A DNA stretch of 64,000 nt from Thalassovita mediterranea (GTDB taxonomy: Bacteria; Pseudomonadota; Alphaproteobacteria; Rhodobacterales; Rhodobacteraceae): positions 124,001 to 188,000 of the forward strand of contig NZ_CYSF01000006.1 in assembly GCF_001458435.1 (NCBI RefSeq), read 5' to 3'. Below the pieces are notes generated by a model. That model was not told the DNA's origin and did not search any database. It was given only the letters and a program-made list of their open reading frames with translations. The position numbers and the translations under genes were made by a program. Shown here piece after piece: positions 34,173 through 43,031 of the stretch (the stretch's first letter is position 1; each line of letters opens with the position of its first letter).

Positions 34173-34602
34173 TATCGATCCCGTCCTGTCGCCAGAATTG
34201 CTGAAGATCCTGCGTGCCATGGGGCACGGGGATGAAATTGTCATCGCTGATGCGAATTTCCCCGCAGAAAGCACCGCCCGCGCCTCCGGCGCGGCCTGTG
34301 TGCGGGCGGATGGGTCTGATGCCAGTGAAATGCTGCGCGCGATCCTATCAGTGCTGCCGCTGGACAATTTCGTGCCGGATCCGGCGTTGAGCATGCAGGT
34401 GGTTGGCAACCCTGATGAGGTGCCCGCGGCAGTCGCTGATTATCAAACCATCATCAATGACGTGGCCGATCATCCCGCCCAGATCCAGAGCTTGGAACGC
34501 TTTGCCTTCTACGACCGTGCGGCGCAGGCCTATGCGGTGGTGCAAACAGGTGAACGGCGCCTTTACGGCAATATCATCCTGAAAAAAGGGGTGATCGGAT
34601 GA
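34162..34602 (+). CDS. fucU: RbsD/FucU-family sugar mutarotase
   Basis: A 146-residue protein of the RbsD/FucU fold, which interconverts anomers of L-fucose or ribose. LSPELLKILRAMGHGDEIVIADANFP contains the family's GHGDxIxIxDxNFP motif; the late FYDRAAQAYAVVQTGERRLYGNIILKKG matches the C-terminal active-site strand. Start at 34162 has GGGGAGG at 34146-34152. It overlaps the aldose dehydrogenase remnant upstream and, by ATGA, the lactonase downstream. Confidence 0.92.
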   Translation: MLRNIDPVLSPELLKILRAMGHGDEIVIADANFPAESTARASGAACVRADGSDASEMLRAILSVLPLDNFVPDPALSMQVVGNPDEVPAAVADYQTIINDVADHPAQIQSLERFAFYDRAAQAYAVVQTGERRLYGNIILKKGVIG

Positions 34603-35429
34603 GAATCGACGCACACCAACACTTCTGGGCGGTTGAACGGGGTGACTATGGCTGGCTGACGCCAGAACTGGCGCCGATTTACCGCGATTTCCTACCCGAA
34701 GATCTGGCCCCGATTTTGGAACGCCACGGTATCACTGGCACCGTTCTGGTACAGGCAGCTCCTACGGTTGCCGAAACCGAATTTATGCTGTCACTGGCGG
34801 CCAAATCGGCCTTCATCAAAGGTGTCGTCGGTTGGGTCGATTTCGAAAGCGACACGGCGGTGGACATGATCGCATCGCTGGCACAATCGGGCAAACTGGT
34901 CGGCATCCGCCCGATGATTCAGGATATCGAAGACACCGATTGGATGCTGCAGGATCGCTTCACGCCCGTGTTCGAAGCAATCATCGAAAACGATCTGGTC
35001 TTTGACGCCTTGACCCTGCCCCGCCATCTGCCCGCCCTGCGCAAACTTCTGGATCGTCACCCAGAGATGCGGGTGGTGATTGATCACGGGTCCAAGCCGT
35101 TGATCGCCGACGGCATCATGGCTGGCTGGGCCGAAGACATGGCCGCCCTCGCGGCGCGCGAAAACACCTGCTGCAAACTGTCAGGTCTGGTGACCGAAGC
35201 GGGCGAAGACTGGTCCGCAGTAGATCTGAAACCCTATGTTGATCACCTGCTGAACACCTTTGGGCCCGCACGCCTGATCTGGGGCAGCGACTGGCCGGTT
35301 TGCACACTGGCAGCCACTTACGACCACTGGGTCGCCACAACACAAGGGCTACTGGCCCATCTCACACAACAGGAAAGAGACGCGATCTGGGGGCTCAACG
35401 CCCAGCGTGTCTATAAACTCGGGGAGTAA
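34599..35429 (+). CDS. Amidohydrolase-family lactonase (L-fuconolactonase-like)
   Basis: A 276-residue TIM-barrel hydrolase of the COG3618 group. The metal-binding HxH motif is in MRIDAHQHFWAVERGDYGW, with VVIDHGSKP in the middle and GSDWPVC near the end. It would open the sugar lactone formed by the aldose dehydrogenase. The start overlaps the fucU stop (ATGA), showing translational coupling. The exact lactone is inferred from neighbours (FucU, SDR, FAH hydrolase). Confidence 0.88.
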   Translation: MRIDAHQHFWAVERGDYGWLTPELAPIYRDFLPEDLAPILERHGITGTVLVQAAPTVAETEFMLSLAAKSAFIKGVVGWVDFESDTAVDMIASLAQSGKLVGIRPMIQDIEDTDWMLQDRFTPVFEAIIENDLVFDALTLPRHLPALRKLLDRHPEMRVVIDHGSKPLIADGIMAGWAEDMAALAARENTCCKLSGLVTEAGEDWSAVDLKPYVDHLLNTFGPARLIWGSDWPVCTLAATYDHWVATTQGLLAHLTQQERDAIWGLNAQRVYKLGE

Positions 35430-35433
35430 TCCG

Positions 35434-36540
35434 ATGGAGCTGACCACTCTTGACCAAACCGGCCTTTGGCTGGGCCGTATCGAACGGCCCGGCGTTGGCC
35501 CCTGTGTCGTCACCCTGCGCGATGGCGTGCTGACGGACATCACCAGCAAAACCGCACCGACCGTGCGTGACATTATGGAACGCGCAGATACGGCGAACTA
35601 TGTGGCACAGGCCACTGGCTCTGCCGTTGAAGGGGATGATTTCACATGGCTCGCCCCCTGCGACCTCCAATCGGTCAAGGCCTGTGGCGTGACCTTTGCC
35701 GGGTCGATGGTGGAACGTGTGATCGAAGAACAGGCCGCAGGTGATCCCGCCAAGGCCGACGCCATCCGCGCCCGTATCGGTGCGCGCATCGGTGACAGCC
35801 TGTCCAACATCACCCCCGGTTCTGCCGAGGCGGAGGAAGTGAAACAGGCCCTGATCGAAGAAGGCCTGTGGTCGCAGTATCTGGAAGTGGGCATTGGCCC
35901 CGATGCCGAGGTATTTTCCAAGGCGCAGGTGCTGTCCTCGGTCGGTGCCGGGGCCGAGATTGGCCTGCACCCGATTTCCACTTGGAACAACCCAGAACCC
36001 GAAGTGGTGCTGGCCGTGACCTCCAAGGGAGAGATCAAAGGCGCGACACTGGGCAACGACGTGAACCTGCGTGACGTCGAAGGACGCTCTGCCCTGCTGC
36101 TGAGCAAGGCAAAGGACAACAACGCCTCCTGCGCCATCGGTCCGATGATCCGTCTGTTTGACGCGCATTTCACCCTTGATGACGTGCGCGCCGCAGAGGT
36201 GTCGCTGACCGTGACGGGCGAGGATGGGTTCACCCTCGAAGGACATTCCTCCATGTCGCAGATCAGCCGCGATCCTGCCGATTTGGTGCGTCAGACCATC
36301 GGCCGCCATCACCAGTATCCCGACGGGTTGATGCTGTTCCTCGGCACGCTGTTCGCGCCGACGCAGGACCGCGACACCAAAGGGGGTGGCTTCACCCACA
36401 AGCTGGGGGATGTGGTCACCATCGCAAACCCCAAAATGGGCAGCCTGACCAACACGGTCCGCCTGTCAACGGAATGCCCTGAGTGGACCTTCGGGGCCTC
36501 TCATCTCATGCGTAATCTGGCCCAACGCGGCCTTCTTTAA
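35434..36540 (+). CDS. FAH-fold 2-keto-3-deoxy-sugar-acid dehydratase (XylX-like)
   Basis: A 368-residue protein of the fumarylacetoacetate-hydrolase superfamily. It is longer than the usual 280 aa and resembles Caulobacter XylX, which dehydrates 2-keto-3-deoxy-pentonate to alpha-ketoglutarate semialdehyde. The metal-site region NNPEPEVVLAV, DVNLRDVEGRSALLLSKAKDNN and the late GGGFTHKLGDVV are visible. GGGGAG at 35421-35426 is the ribosome site for 35434. The next gene is a ketoglutarate-semialdehyde dehydrogenase type, which supports the role. Substrate stereochemistry is inferred from the fucose-type neighbours and would be D-arabinose-derived. Confidence 0.8.
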   Translation: MELTTLDQTGLWLGRIERPGVGPCVVTLRDGVLTDITSKTAPTVRDIMERADTANYVAQATGSAVEGDDFTWLAPCDLQSVKACGVTFAGSMVERVIEEQAAGDPAKADAIRARIGARIGDSLSNITPGSAEAEEVKQALIEEGLWSQYLEVGIGPDAEVFSKAQVLSSVGAGAEIGLHPISTWNNPEPEVVLAVTSKGEIKGATLGNDVNLRDVEGRSALLLSKAKDNNASCAIGPMIRLFDAHFTLDDVRAAEVSLTVTGEDGFTLEGHSSMSQISRDPADLVRQTIGRHHQYPDGLMLFLGTLFAPTQDRDTKGGGFTHKLGDVVTIANPKMGSLTNTVRLSTECPEWTFGASHLMRNLAQRGLL

Positions 36541-36552
36541 GGAATACACACC

Positions 36553-38055
36553 ATGATTACCGGAAAACACCTGATCGCTGGCGAATGGGTCAGCGGCGAC
36601 GCCACCTTTGCTTCTGAAACCGCCCATGGCCCCAGCCGTGACTATAGCGTTGGCACCCCGCAGCATGTGGATGCCGCCGTCGAAGCTGCCGAAGAGGCCT
36701 TTTTGACCTTTGGCTGGTCCTCGCGTCAGAACCGCGCCACCCTGCTGCGTCGCATCGCGGATGAGATCGACGCCCGTGGCGAACAGATCACCGAGATCGG
36801 CACCCAGGAAACCGGCCTGCCCGCCGCCCGCCTTGAAGGTGAGCGTGGCCGCACCACCGGCCAGCTGCGCCTGTTTGCGGATCACATCGAAAAGGGCGAC
36901 TATCTGGACCGCCGCTATGATGAGGCCCTGCCCGATCGCGCGCCCCTGCCCCGCCCCGAACTGCGCATGATCCAGCGCCCGCTGGGTCCAGTGGCTGTGT
37001 TCGGCGCCTCCAACTTCCCGCTGGCCTTTTCCACCGCAGGCGGTGACACCGCCGCAGCACTGGCAGCAGGCTGTCCGGTTGTGGTCAAAGGCCACTCCGC
37101 CCACCCGGGCACCGGTGAAATCGTGGCACAGGCCATTGATGCCGCGATCAAGGCGCTGGATGTGCACCCCGGTGTCTTCTCTATGGTGCAGGGTGGTAAA
37201 CGTGATGTGGGCACCCGTCTGGTGCAGCACCCACTGATCCGCGCCGTTGGTTTCACCGGCTCGCTGGGCGGTGGTCGTGCGCTGTTTGATCTGTGTGCGC
37301 AGCGCGATGAGCCGATCCCCTTCTTTGGTGAACTGGGCTCTGTGAACCCGATGTTCCTGCTGCCGAACGCCGCCGCCAACCGTGCCGAGGCTCTGGGCAC
37401 CGGCTGGGCCGCATCGCTGTCGATGGGCGCAGGCCAGTTCTGCACCAACCCCGGCATCGCCGTGGTGCTGGATGGCGACGACGCCGCAACCTTCCAAGCG
37501 TCCGCTTTGGCGGCACTGGGCGAAGTTGCGAACCAAACCATGCTGACCCCCGGCATTGCCGATGCCTACCGCAGCGGCACCCAGCGCATTGAGAACAGCA
37601 CTGGCGTTGATATGCTGATGGGCACCGCCTGCCCGAACCGCGAAGCTGCACCGTACCTTTTTGCCGTGTCCGCTGACGACTGGCTGGCCGATGCCCACCT
37701 GCAAGAAGAGGTCTTTGGCCCCTTGGGCATCATTGTGCGCGCCAAGGATTTTGCCCAGATGCAGGACATCGCCCGCAAGATCGAAGGTCAGCTGACTTGC
37801 ACCCTGCACTATGACGCAGAGGACAAGGCAGACGCTGCAGCACTGCTGCCGCTACTGGAGCGCAAGGCTGGTCGCCTGTTGGCGAACGGGTTCCCCACCG
37901 GGGTTGAGGTCAGCGATACCATGGTTCACGGTGGTCCCTACCCCGCCTCGACCAACTTCGGCGCGACCTCGGTCGGCACTTTGTCGATCCGTCGTTTCCT
38001 GCGTCCGGTCTGCTACCAGAACATCGCAGCCGACCTCCTGCCCGAAGAGGTATAA
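36553..38055 (+). CDS. Alpha-ketoglutarate semialdehyde dehydrogenase-type ALDH (NADP)
   Basis: A 500-residue aldehyde dehydrogenase. The catalytic Cys is in MGAGQFCTNPG, the general-base Glu in FFGELGSVNP, and the nucleotide-loop region is FGASNFPLAFSTAGGDTAAALAAGCP. The GQFCTNPG form is typical of the NADP-dependent KGSA dehydrogenases that end the Weimberg/Dahms-like pentose route. It comes 12 bp after the XylX-like gene and is followed by an SDR one base after the stop, so it is clearly in the same operon. Confidence 0.88.
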   Translation: MITGKHLIAGEWVSGDATFASETAHGPSRDYSVGTPQHVDAAVEAAEEAFLTFGWSSRQNRATLLRRIADEIDARGEQITEIGTQETGLPAARLEGERGRTTGQLRLFADHIEKGDYLDRRYDEALPDRAPLPRPELRMIQRPLGPVAVFGASNFPLAFSTAGGDTAAALAAGCPVVVKGHSAHPGTGEIVAQAIDAAIKALDVHPGVFSMVQGGKRDVGTRLVQHPLIRAVGFTGSLGGGRALFDLCAQRDEPIPFFGELGSVNPMFLLPNAAANRAEALGTGWAASLSMGAGQFCTNPGIAVVLDGDDAATFQASALAALGEVANQTMLTPGIADAYRSGTQRIENSTGVDMLMGTACPNREAAPYLFAVSADDWLADAHLQEEVFGPLGIIVRAKDFAQMQDIARKIEGQLTCTLHYDAEDKADAAALLPLLERKAGRLLANGFPTGVEVSDTMVHGGPYPASTNFGATSVGTLSIRRFLRPVCYQNIAADLLPEEV

Positions 38056-38056
38056 A

Positions 38057-38797
38057 ATGTCGGGGCGGTTAACAGACAAAATCGCCCTAATCACCGCGGC
38101 GGGCCAAGGAATTGGCCTCGCCACGGTGGAACTATTCATCGCTGAAGGCGCGCAGGTGATCGCCTGTGACATCGACGATGAATCATTGGCGAAACTGGCC
38201 GGTATTGACGGTGTCACTCCGCTGAAGCTGGACGTGACAGATGCAAACGCCGTGGCCCGCGCCACCGCAGAATTGCCGCCGCTGGATATTCTGTTCAACT
38301 GTGCAGGTTATGTCGCTGGCGGCACGATCTTGGACTGTGCCGAGGACGACTGGGACTTCAGTTTCGATCTGAACGTCAAGGCAATGTACCGCCTGATCAA
38401 ACTGACCCTACCAGCGATGTTGGCGAACGGCGGCGGCTCCATAATCAATATGTCATCGGTCGCCTCATCGATGAAGGGCGTTCCGAACAGGTTTGCCTAC
38501 TGCGCATCCAAAGGCGCCGTAATCGGCTTGACCAAATCGGTGGCAGCGGATTTTGTCGCACAGGGCATCCGCTGCAATGCGATCTGCCCCGGCACCGTAG
38601 ATAGTCCCAGCTTGCACGACCGTTTGCGCGCCACCGGCAACTATGAGCAGGCGATGGCAGATTTTATCGCCCGTCAGCCCATGGGCCGCATTGGCAGCGC
38701 GGATGAAATTGCCGAACTTGCCCTCTATCTGGCGAGCGACGCCAGCAAATATACCTCCGGCCAGCCCTTCGCCATTGATGGCGGCTGGACGATCTGA
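38057..38797 (+). CDS. SDR oxidoreductase (2-keto-3-deoxy-L-fuconate 4-dehydrogenase-like)
   Basis: A 246-residue short-chain dehydrogenase. The cofactor loop TAAGQGIG, NCAGYV, the catalytic Ser in NMSSVASS, and YCASK are all intact, as is the C-terminal SGQPFAIDGGW. In the L-fucose/L-rhamnose non-phosphorylative route an SDR oxidises the keto-deoxy acid at C4, and the following FAH protein cleaves the diketo acid. That pairing is present here. It starts one base after the ALDH stop codon. Confidence 0.9.
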   Translation: MSGRLTDKIALITAAGQGIGLATVELFIAEGAQVIACDIDDESLAKLAGIDGVTPLKLDVTDANAVARATAELPPLDILFNCAGYVAGGTILDCAEDDWDFSFDLNVKAMYRLIKLTLPAMLANGGGSIINMSSVASSMKGVPNRFAYCASKGAVIGLTKSVAADFVAQGIRCNAICPGTVDSPSLHDRLRATGNYEQAMADFIARQPMGRIGSADEIAELALYLASDASKYTSGQPFAIDGGWTI

Positions 38798-38815
38798 AAA
38801 CAGGAAGGACACGAA

Positions 38816-39658
38816 ATGAAACTGCTGCGTTATGGCGCCCCCGGTGCGGAAAAGCCCGCATTGTTGGATCAGGACGGTGTGATCCGTGATCTGTCTGGCG
38901 TAATCAGCGATGTTGCGGGCGCGGCCCTGTCGGATGAAACGCTCACCAAATTACGCGCGCTCGACACAGCCAGCCTGCCTGCCGTGGCTGACGATCCCCG
39001 CATCGGCCCCTGTGTGGGTCAGGTGGGCAAGTTTATCTGCATTGGCCTCAACTACGCCGACCATGCCGCCGAGGCAGGTATGGAACTGCCCGCCGAGCCT
39101 GTCGTCTTTTTCAAAGCGACCTCCGCCATCTGCGGCCCCAACGATGACGTGGAAATCCCGCGCACCTCGGTGAAAACCGACTGGGAAGTTGAACTGGGCG
39201 TGGTGATTGGCAAGCACGCCAAATACGTCACCAAGGAAGAGGCGCTGGATCACGTTGCAGGCTACTGTGTGGTCAACGACCTGTCCGAGCGTGACTTCCA
39301 GCTGCACCGCGCAGGCCAGTGGGTGAAAGGCAAATCCGCCGACACCTTCGGCCCCATCGGTCCGTGGCTGGTTACCCGTGATGAAGTGGCAGATCCGCAG
39401 AACCTGAGCATGTATCTGGATGTCAACGGTCACCGCTATCAGGACGGCAGCACCAAAACCATGCACTTTGACGTGGCCACCGTGATTTCGCACCTTAGCC
39501 AGTTCATGTCGCTGCACCCCGGTGACGTGATCACCACCGGCACCCCTCCGGGTGTGGGCATGGGCCAGAAGCCGGAAACCTACCTGAAGGCCGGTGACAA
39601 GATGGAACTGGGCATCGAGGGTCTGGGCGTGCAAACCCAAAATGTGATCGCAGGTTAA
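38816..39658 (+). CDS. FAH-family 2,4-diketo-3-deoxy-sugar-acid hydrolase
   Basis: A 280-residue member of the fumarylacetoacetate-hydrolase family. FICIGLNYADHAAEAGMELP, the metal ligands in DWEVELGVVIG, NDLSERDFQ and GDVITTGTPPGVGMG are the hydrolase/decarboxylase signature. With the upstream SDR it would split 2,4-diketo-3-deoxy-L-fuconate into pyruvate and lactate (family knowledge). It is the last gene of the sugar operon. No clear terminator was identified in the ~65 bp that follow. Confidence 0.9.
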   Translation: MKLLRYGAPGAEKPALLDQDGVIRDLSGVISDVAGAALSDETLTKLRALDTASLPAVADDPRIGPCVGQVGKFICIGLNYADHAAEAGMELPAEPVVFFKATSAICGPNDDVEIPRTSVKTDWEVELGVVIGKHAKYVTKEEALDHVAGYCVVNDLSERDFQLHRAGQWVKGKSADTFGPIGPWLVTRDEVADPQNLSMYLDVNGHRYQDGSTKTMHFDVATVISHLSQFMSLHPGDVITTGTPPGVGMGQKPETYLKAGDKMELGIEGLGVQTQNVIAG

Positions 39659-39724
39659 GCCGCGCCACTCACGGGCGCAGCGTGTCCAGATCAGGTGCCG
39701 CGAGGATTGGGGCGGATCATCCCG

Positions 39725-40321
39725 TCACAGATCAAGCGACATCTGCAAATGCGCGCTGCGTCCGGTGATCTGTTCTACAGATTGCTGCAAACGCTCTTCG
39801 GCAAGCAGCACCACCTCTGCCGCAGCGCGGGCATCTTCGCCTGCGTCGTGGTGATGGAACGACAGGCCCAGCGCCTCTTTCAAATGGGCCAGCCCGTGCC
39901 CGCCATTGCCGCGAAATTCAGGCCAAGCTTTGCGTGCGATTTTCACACTATCGGCCCAGATCAGTCGCGGCACTGGCAACCCTGCCTGTTCACTGGCCGC
40001 ATTGATCGCTTTTTCATCAAACCCGCTGTGCTGGATGATCAATTGCCCACGCAAAAAAGGCAAAAGGCGGACCCACGCCTGCGCAAACACCGGCGCACCG
40101 CGCACGGTTTCAGCGTCAATGCCGGTCAGGTCGGTGTTGAAGGGGGCAAAATCCTCAGCCGGATCGATATAGGTGGCAAAGGTCTGCATCCCCCCATCCA
40201 GCCCCACACAGGCCAGACCAATCTGACTGATGCTGCCGCGATTGCAATTGGCAGTTTCCACGTCCAGTGCAATGAAGCGGAACGGGCCTTTGGGCAGCGG
40301 GTGATCAGGCAGGAAGGTCAT
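39725..40321 (-). CDS. DEDDh 3'-5' exonuclease (DNA polymerase III epsilon-like)
   Basis: A 198-residue exonuclease. Exo I is FIALDVETAN (Asp and Glu ligands), Exo II is in IIQHSGFDEKAI and Exo III is HDAGEDARAAAEVV. It is shorter than DnaQ and lacks the polymerase-binding tail, so it is probably a stand-alone nuclease in repair or RNA turnover. The Met at 40321 (MTFLPDHPLPKG) is preferred; the frame stays open to 40417 but reads a basic low-complexity stretch. Confidence 0.85.
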   Translation of the reverse strand: MTFLPDHPLPKGPFRFIALDVETANCNRGSISQIGLACVGLDGGMQTFATYIDPAEDFAPFNTDLTGIDAETVRGAPVFAQAWVRLLPFLRGQLIIQHSGFDEKAINAASEQAGLPVPRLIWADSVKIARKAWPEFRGNGGHGLAHLKEALGLSFHHHDAGEDARAAAEVVLLAEERLQQSVEQITGRSAHLQMSLDL

Positions 40322-40462
40322 AAGCGCAAGATGGGCAGAAGCCGCGGCGGGGGCAAGTCGAAAGCGCCTCGGCGGAAGAAGGCTGCGCCTAGATCCCCTC
40401 CTTTCTTCGAGGGCCAATGCACGCTACTCCTGCCCGCAGACACCAAGCCACATGGACCGCAG

Positions 40463-40840
40463 ATGAAAGCCAAACCCCTGATCATAGCAGGCGCGACCCT
40501 ACTGACCCTCGCAGGCCTTGTAGGATTTGAGGTGCAGCGCGCAGCACAGCCCGTCGTGCGCACAGCCGTGACGCAGTCCATCTACACCATCGGTGAACGG
40601 TCCAGCTATTCGCAAGCGCTCGCTGACGGCGCTCAAGTGCTGAAGTTCGGGCCGATGTTTCTAGGCCTCTACCCCGGCGGGATGGCGTTTGCCACGCCAG
40701 AGGCCGCGCAGGCCTATCTGCGCGACGGGGATTGGGACCTGCAACGCTGGTCGGTCTACCGCCTGTCTGGTGACTATGCCCTAGACACGCGGGCGGGATA
40801 TATCACCGCCTCGCAACTGGTTCTGGTTGAGGTGAAGTAG
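40463..40840 (+). CDS. Exported small protein of unknown function
   Basis: A 125-residue protein with an N-terminal hydrophobic signal or anchor (residues 5-22, LIIAGATLLTLAGLVGF). The rest is a compact soluble domain (GMAFATPEAAQAYLRDGDWDLQRWSVYRLSGDY). The frame is open far upstream, but only the part after 40463 has composition like the neighbours. It ends 4 bp before the convergent tetR stop. I do not recognise a family. Confidence 0.65.
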   Translation: MKAKPLIIAGATLLTLAGLVGFEVQRAAQPVVRTAVTQSIYTIGERSSYSQALADGAQVLKFGPMFLGLYPGGMAFATPEAAQAYLRDGDWDLQRWSVYRLSGDYALDTRAGYITASQLVLVEVK

Positions 40841-40844
40841 CCCC

Positions 40845-41444
40845 CTACCCCAAAGCGCGTTCCAAATGATCCAGCAAGGCATCTGCGGCGGTGTGCAGCT
40901 CCTCCGCCCCGTCGGCAAAGCGGGCGTAGGTCCAGGTACCTTGCGCCGCCACCATGGTGTAATGGCCCAGCGCCGCCAGCGCCTCGGGCGTCAACCCAGC
41001 GCCACGCTGCGTATTCTCATGAGTCAGCGCCGCAGTGAACCCTGCGCTCAGCCGCGCAGCATGGGATTGCAGGCGGGCCACAACCTCCGCCTCGCCCACA
41101 TCGACTTGCGTCCAACTGGTGCAAACCAAACAGCCTCGTAGCCCGCGTTCCGGCATCGCTTCGCCAACGATGGCGGCCCTCAGGTAGTCGCGGATCGCAG
41201 GCAACCCAGCGCCCGCCGCCTCCACCCGACCGAACAGCGGCGTCACCACCTGTGTCTGGTAATGATCCAGCACCGCGCAGAACAGCGCCTCTTTACCCGC
41301 ATAGTCGCTATAAAGGCTGCTGCGGCTCACGCCCGTGTCGCGCACCAGATCCCCGACGGACACCCCGCGATAGCCGTGCCGCCAGAAGCTGACCATCGCC
41401 GAGGTCAGCAAATCCTGACGCGGTTGTGATTGTTGCCGTGCCAT
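40845..41444 (-). CDS. TetR-family repressor divergent to haloalkane dehalogenase
   Basis: A 199-residue TetR regulator. The HTH is at residues 12-55 (MVSFWRHGYRGVSVGDLVRDTGVSRSSLYSDYAGKEALF). The C-terminal ligand domain has a CLVCTSWTQVD segment, as in the TetR_C group of YcdC/AcrR-like proteins. A perfect 18-nt palindrome lies 37 bp upstream of its start, in the shared promoter with the dehalogenase, so it likely represses both genes. The inducer is unknown; a haloalkane or alcohol is plausible. Confidence 0.9.
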   Translation of the reverse strand: MARQQSQPRQDLLTSAMVSFWRHGYRGVSVGDLVRDTGVSRSSLYSDYAGKEALFCAVLDHYQTQVVTPLFGRVEAAGAGLPAIRDYLRAAIVGEAMPERGLRGCLVCTSWTQVDVGEAEVVARLQSHAARLSAGFTAALTHENTQRGAGLTPEALAALGHYTMVAAQGTWTYARFADGAEELHTAADALLDHLERALG

Positions 41445-41480
41445 CGCTCTTACCTGCTCTCTTGTTTTGGCGCTTTTATT

Positions 41481-41498
41481 CTGGAATGATCATTCCAG
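41481..41498. promoter_or_regulatory. 18-nt perfect palindrome, probable TetR operator
   Basis: CTGGAATGATCATTCCAG is fully self-complementary. It sits in the 123 bp spacer between the divergent tetR and haloalkane dehalogenase genes. Confidence 0.75.
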
Positions 41499-41567
41499 TA
41501 TTTTGCCACCCCCCACCCTGCGGCGCAACCGGAAACGCCCGTTCCCAATCATCGAAGGATCTGCCTC

Positions 41568-42446
41568 ATGTCTACAGATTTCCGCAACCGCAAGAAATTC
41601 GCCACCGTGCATGGCAAACAAATGGCCTATATTGAGGAAGGCACTGGCGATCCCATCGTCTTCCTGCATGGCAATCCGACCTCATCCTATCTGTGGCGCA
41701 ATGTGATGCCGCACCTTCGCGGGATGGGCCGCTTGATCGCGCCGGATCTGATCGGCATGGGCGATAGCGATAAACTCGATAACAGCGGGCCGGACAGCTA
41801 CACCTTTGTGCAGCATCGCGACTACCTCTATGCGTTGCTTGATCAACTGGGCGTGCATGAAAACGTAACGCTTGTGATCCACGACTGGGGCTCTGCGCTT
41901 GGGTTTCGCTGGGCCCATACCTACCCCGACCGTGTGAAAGGTATCGCCTTTATGGAGGGGATCGTTGCACCTGTGCCCAGCTGGGATGCCTTCCCCGCTG
42001 CCGCGCGTCCGATCTTTGAGGCAATGCGGTCGCCCGCAGGTGAAGAGATGATCCTGGAAAACAACACCTTTGTAGAGGCGATCCTGCCCGGTTCCATCCT
42101 GCGCGATCTGACCGAGGAAGAGATGAACGAATACCGCCGTCCCTTCCTGAACAAGGGAGAGGACCGCCGCCCCACCCTGACATGGCCGCGTCAGATCCCG
42201 ATCGAAGGCACGCCAGCGGATGTGGCAGAGATTGTCAGCGCCTACTCTGCATGGCTGCGCGAAACCCCGCTGCCCAAACTGTTCGTGAACGCCGAACCCG
42301 GCGCGCTGATCGCCGGTCCCGTGCGCGACTATGTGCGCAGCTTTCCCAACCTGTCTGAAGTAACCGTGGCCGGTAGCCACTTCATCCAAGAAGACAGCCC
42401 GGATGAGATCGGCACGGCGGTGAAGGACTGGTTGCAGGGGCTGTGA
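41568..42446 (+). CDS. Haloalkane dehalogenase (HLD-II, LinB/DhaA type)
   Basis: A 292-residue alpha/beta hydrolase that replaces halogen by hydroxyl on haloalkanes. The complete catalytic pentad is visible: Asn36 (HGNPTSS), nucleophile Asp106 and Trp107 ([10 protein letters not shown]), Glu130 (FMEG) and His271 (GSHFIQED). These positions parallel LinB almost exactly. There is no signal peptide. GAAGGAT 7-8 nt upstream supports the start. The gene is controlled by the divergent TetR. Marine bacteria often carry such enzymes; the natural substrate is unknown. Confidence 0.92.
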   Translation: MSTDFRNRKKFATVHGKQMAYIEEGTGDPIVFLHGNPTSSYLWRNVMPHLRGMGRLIAPDLIGMGDSDKLDNSGPDSYTFVQHRDYLYALLDQLGVHENVTLVIHDWGSALGFRWAHTYPDRVKGIAFMEGIVAPVPSWDAFPAAARPIFEAMRSPAGEEMILENNTFVEAILPGSILRDLTEEEMNEYRRPFLNKGEDRRPTLTWPRQIPIEGTPADVAEIVSAYSAWLRETPLPKLFVNAEPGALIAGPVRDYVRSFPNLSEVTVAGSHFIQEDSPDEIGTAVKDWLQGL

Positions 42447-42466
42447 CCCAAACCACCTGATCGCAT

Positions 42467-42493
42467 GGACGCCCAGCCACGCGGCGGGCGTCC
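42467..42493. terminator. Hairpin between convergent genes
   Basis: GGACGCCC and GGGCGTCC form an 8-bp stem with an 11-nt loop between the dehalogenase and the second tetR. There is no T run. Confidence 0.5.
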
Positions 42494-42506
42494 CGCAGGG
42501 GAGGTG

Positions 42507-43031
42507 TCACACCGCCTCCCCATTCTCTGGCCTTATCTCCGCCTCTAGCCCTGCTCCCGATCCTGACAGATAGGTCAGCAACAACCGCCCCAACAGACGT
42601 TGCAGTTCCTCTTCAGCCCTCTCCTCCCCCACGATCCCCGCGACAAGTGCGCGGTAGTTCGCAACGGCAAGCCCCATCGCCTCATCCGCTGCAATCGCTG
42701 CCGGTTCCTTGCCACGCAGATAGTCAAACACCAGTGACATCTCGCTGGCGAAGGTCGGCGCCATTGCGCTGTAGAGGCGGTCAAGGTTCTGCCCGTCGGA
42801 TAGCGCCGGATCCAGCAGATCCGCCTCCTCCCCACTCATGATCATCTGCGTGCAGGCGAGGAACAGTGCCTCTTTGGTTGGGAAGTAATGGTAAAGCGCA
42901 CTTTTCGACAGGCCAAGATGCGCCGCCACCTTGCGCATACTGGTCCCCGCATAGCCATGAGCAGAAAAATAACTGGCCGCCTGCACCGCCAATTGGCGGC
43001 TGTAGACGTCGTGATCAACAATCTTCGGCAT
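42507..43031 (-). CDS. TetR-family repressor divergent to a membrane methyltransferase-like gene
   Basis: A 174-residue TetR regulator from the Met at 43031 (MPKIVDHDVYSRQ). The HTH is TSMRKVAAHLGLSKSALYHYFPTKEALF. Longer in-frame starts at 43067 and 43151 would read through two operator-like repeats, so the short form is preferred. The C-terminal domain is helical and acidic. It is divergent from the 43153 gene, and inverted repeats with the half-site CGTCCA lie in the shared promoter. Confidence 0.85.
   Translation of the reverse strand: MPKIVDHDVYSRQLAVQAASYFSAHGYAGTSMRKVAAHLGLSKSALYHYFPTKEALFLACTQMIMSGEEADLLDPALSDGQNLDRLYSAMAPTFASEMSLVFDYLRGKEPAAIAADEAMGLAVANYRALVAGIVGEERAEEELQRLLGRLLLTYLSGSGAGLEAEIRPENGEAV

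Noticed and set aside
39695-40462. Long plus-strand open frame upstream of the small exported protein
   Set aside because: It is antisense to the exonuclease gene with its DEDDh motifs. Only the part from 40463 looks like protein with a signal sequence.
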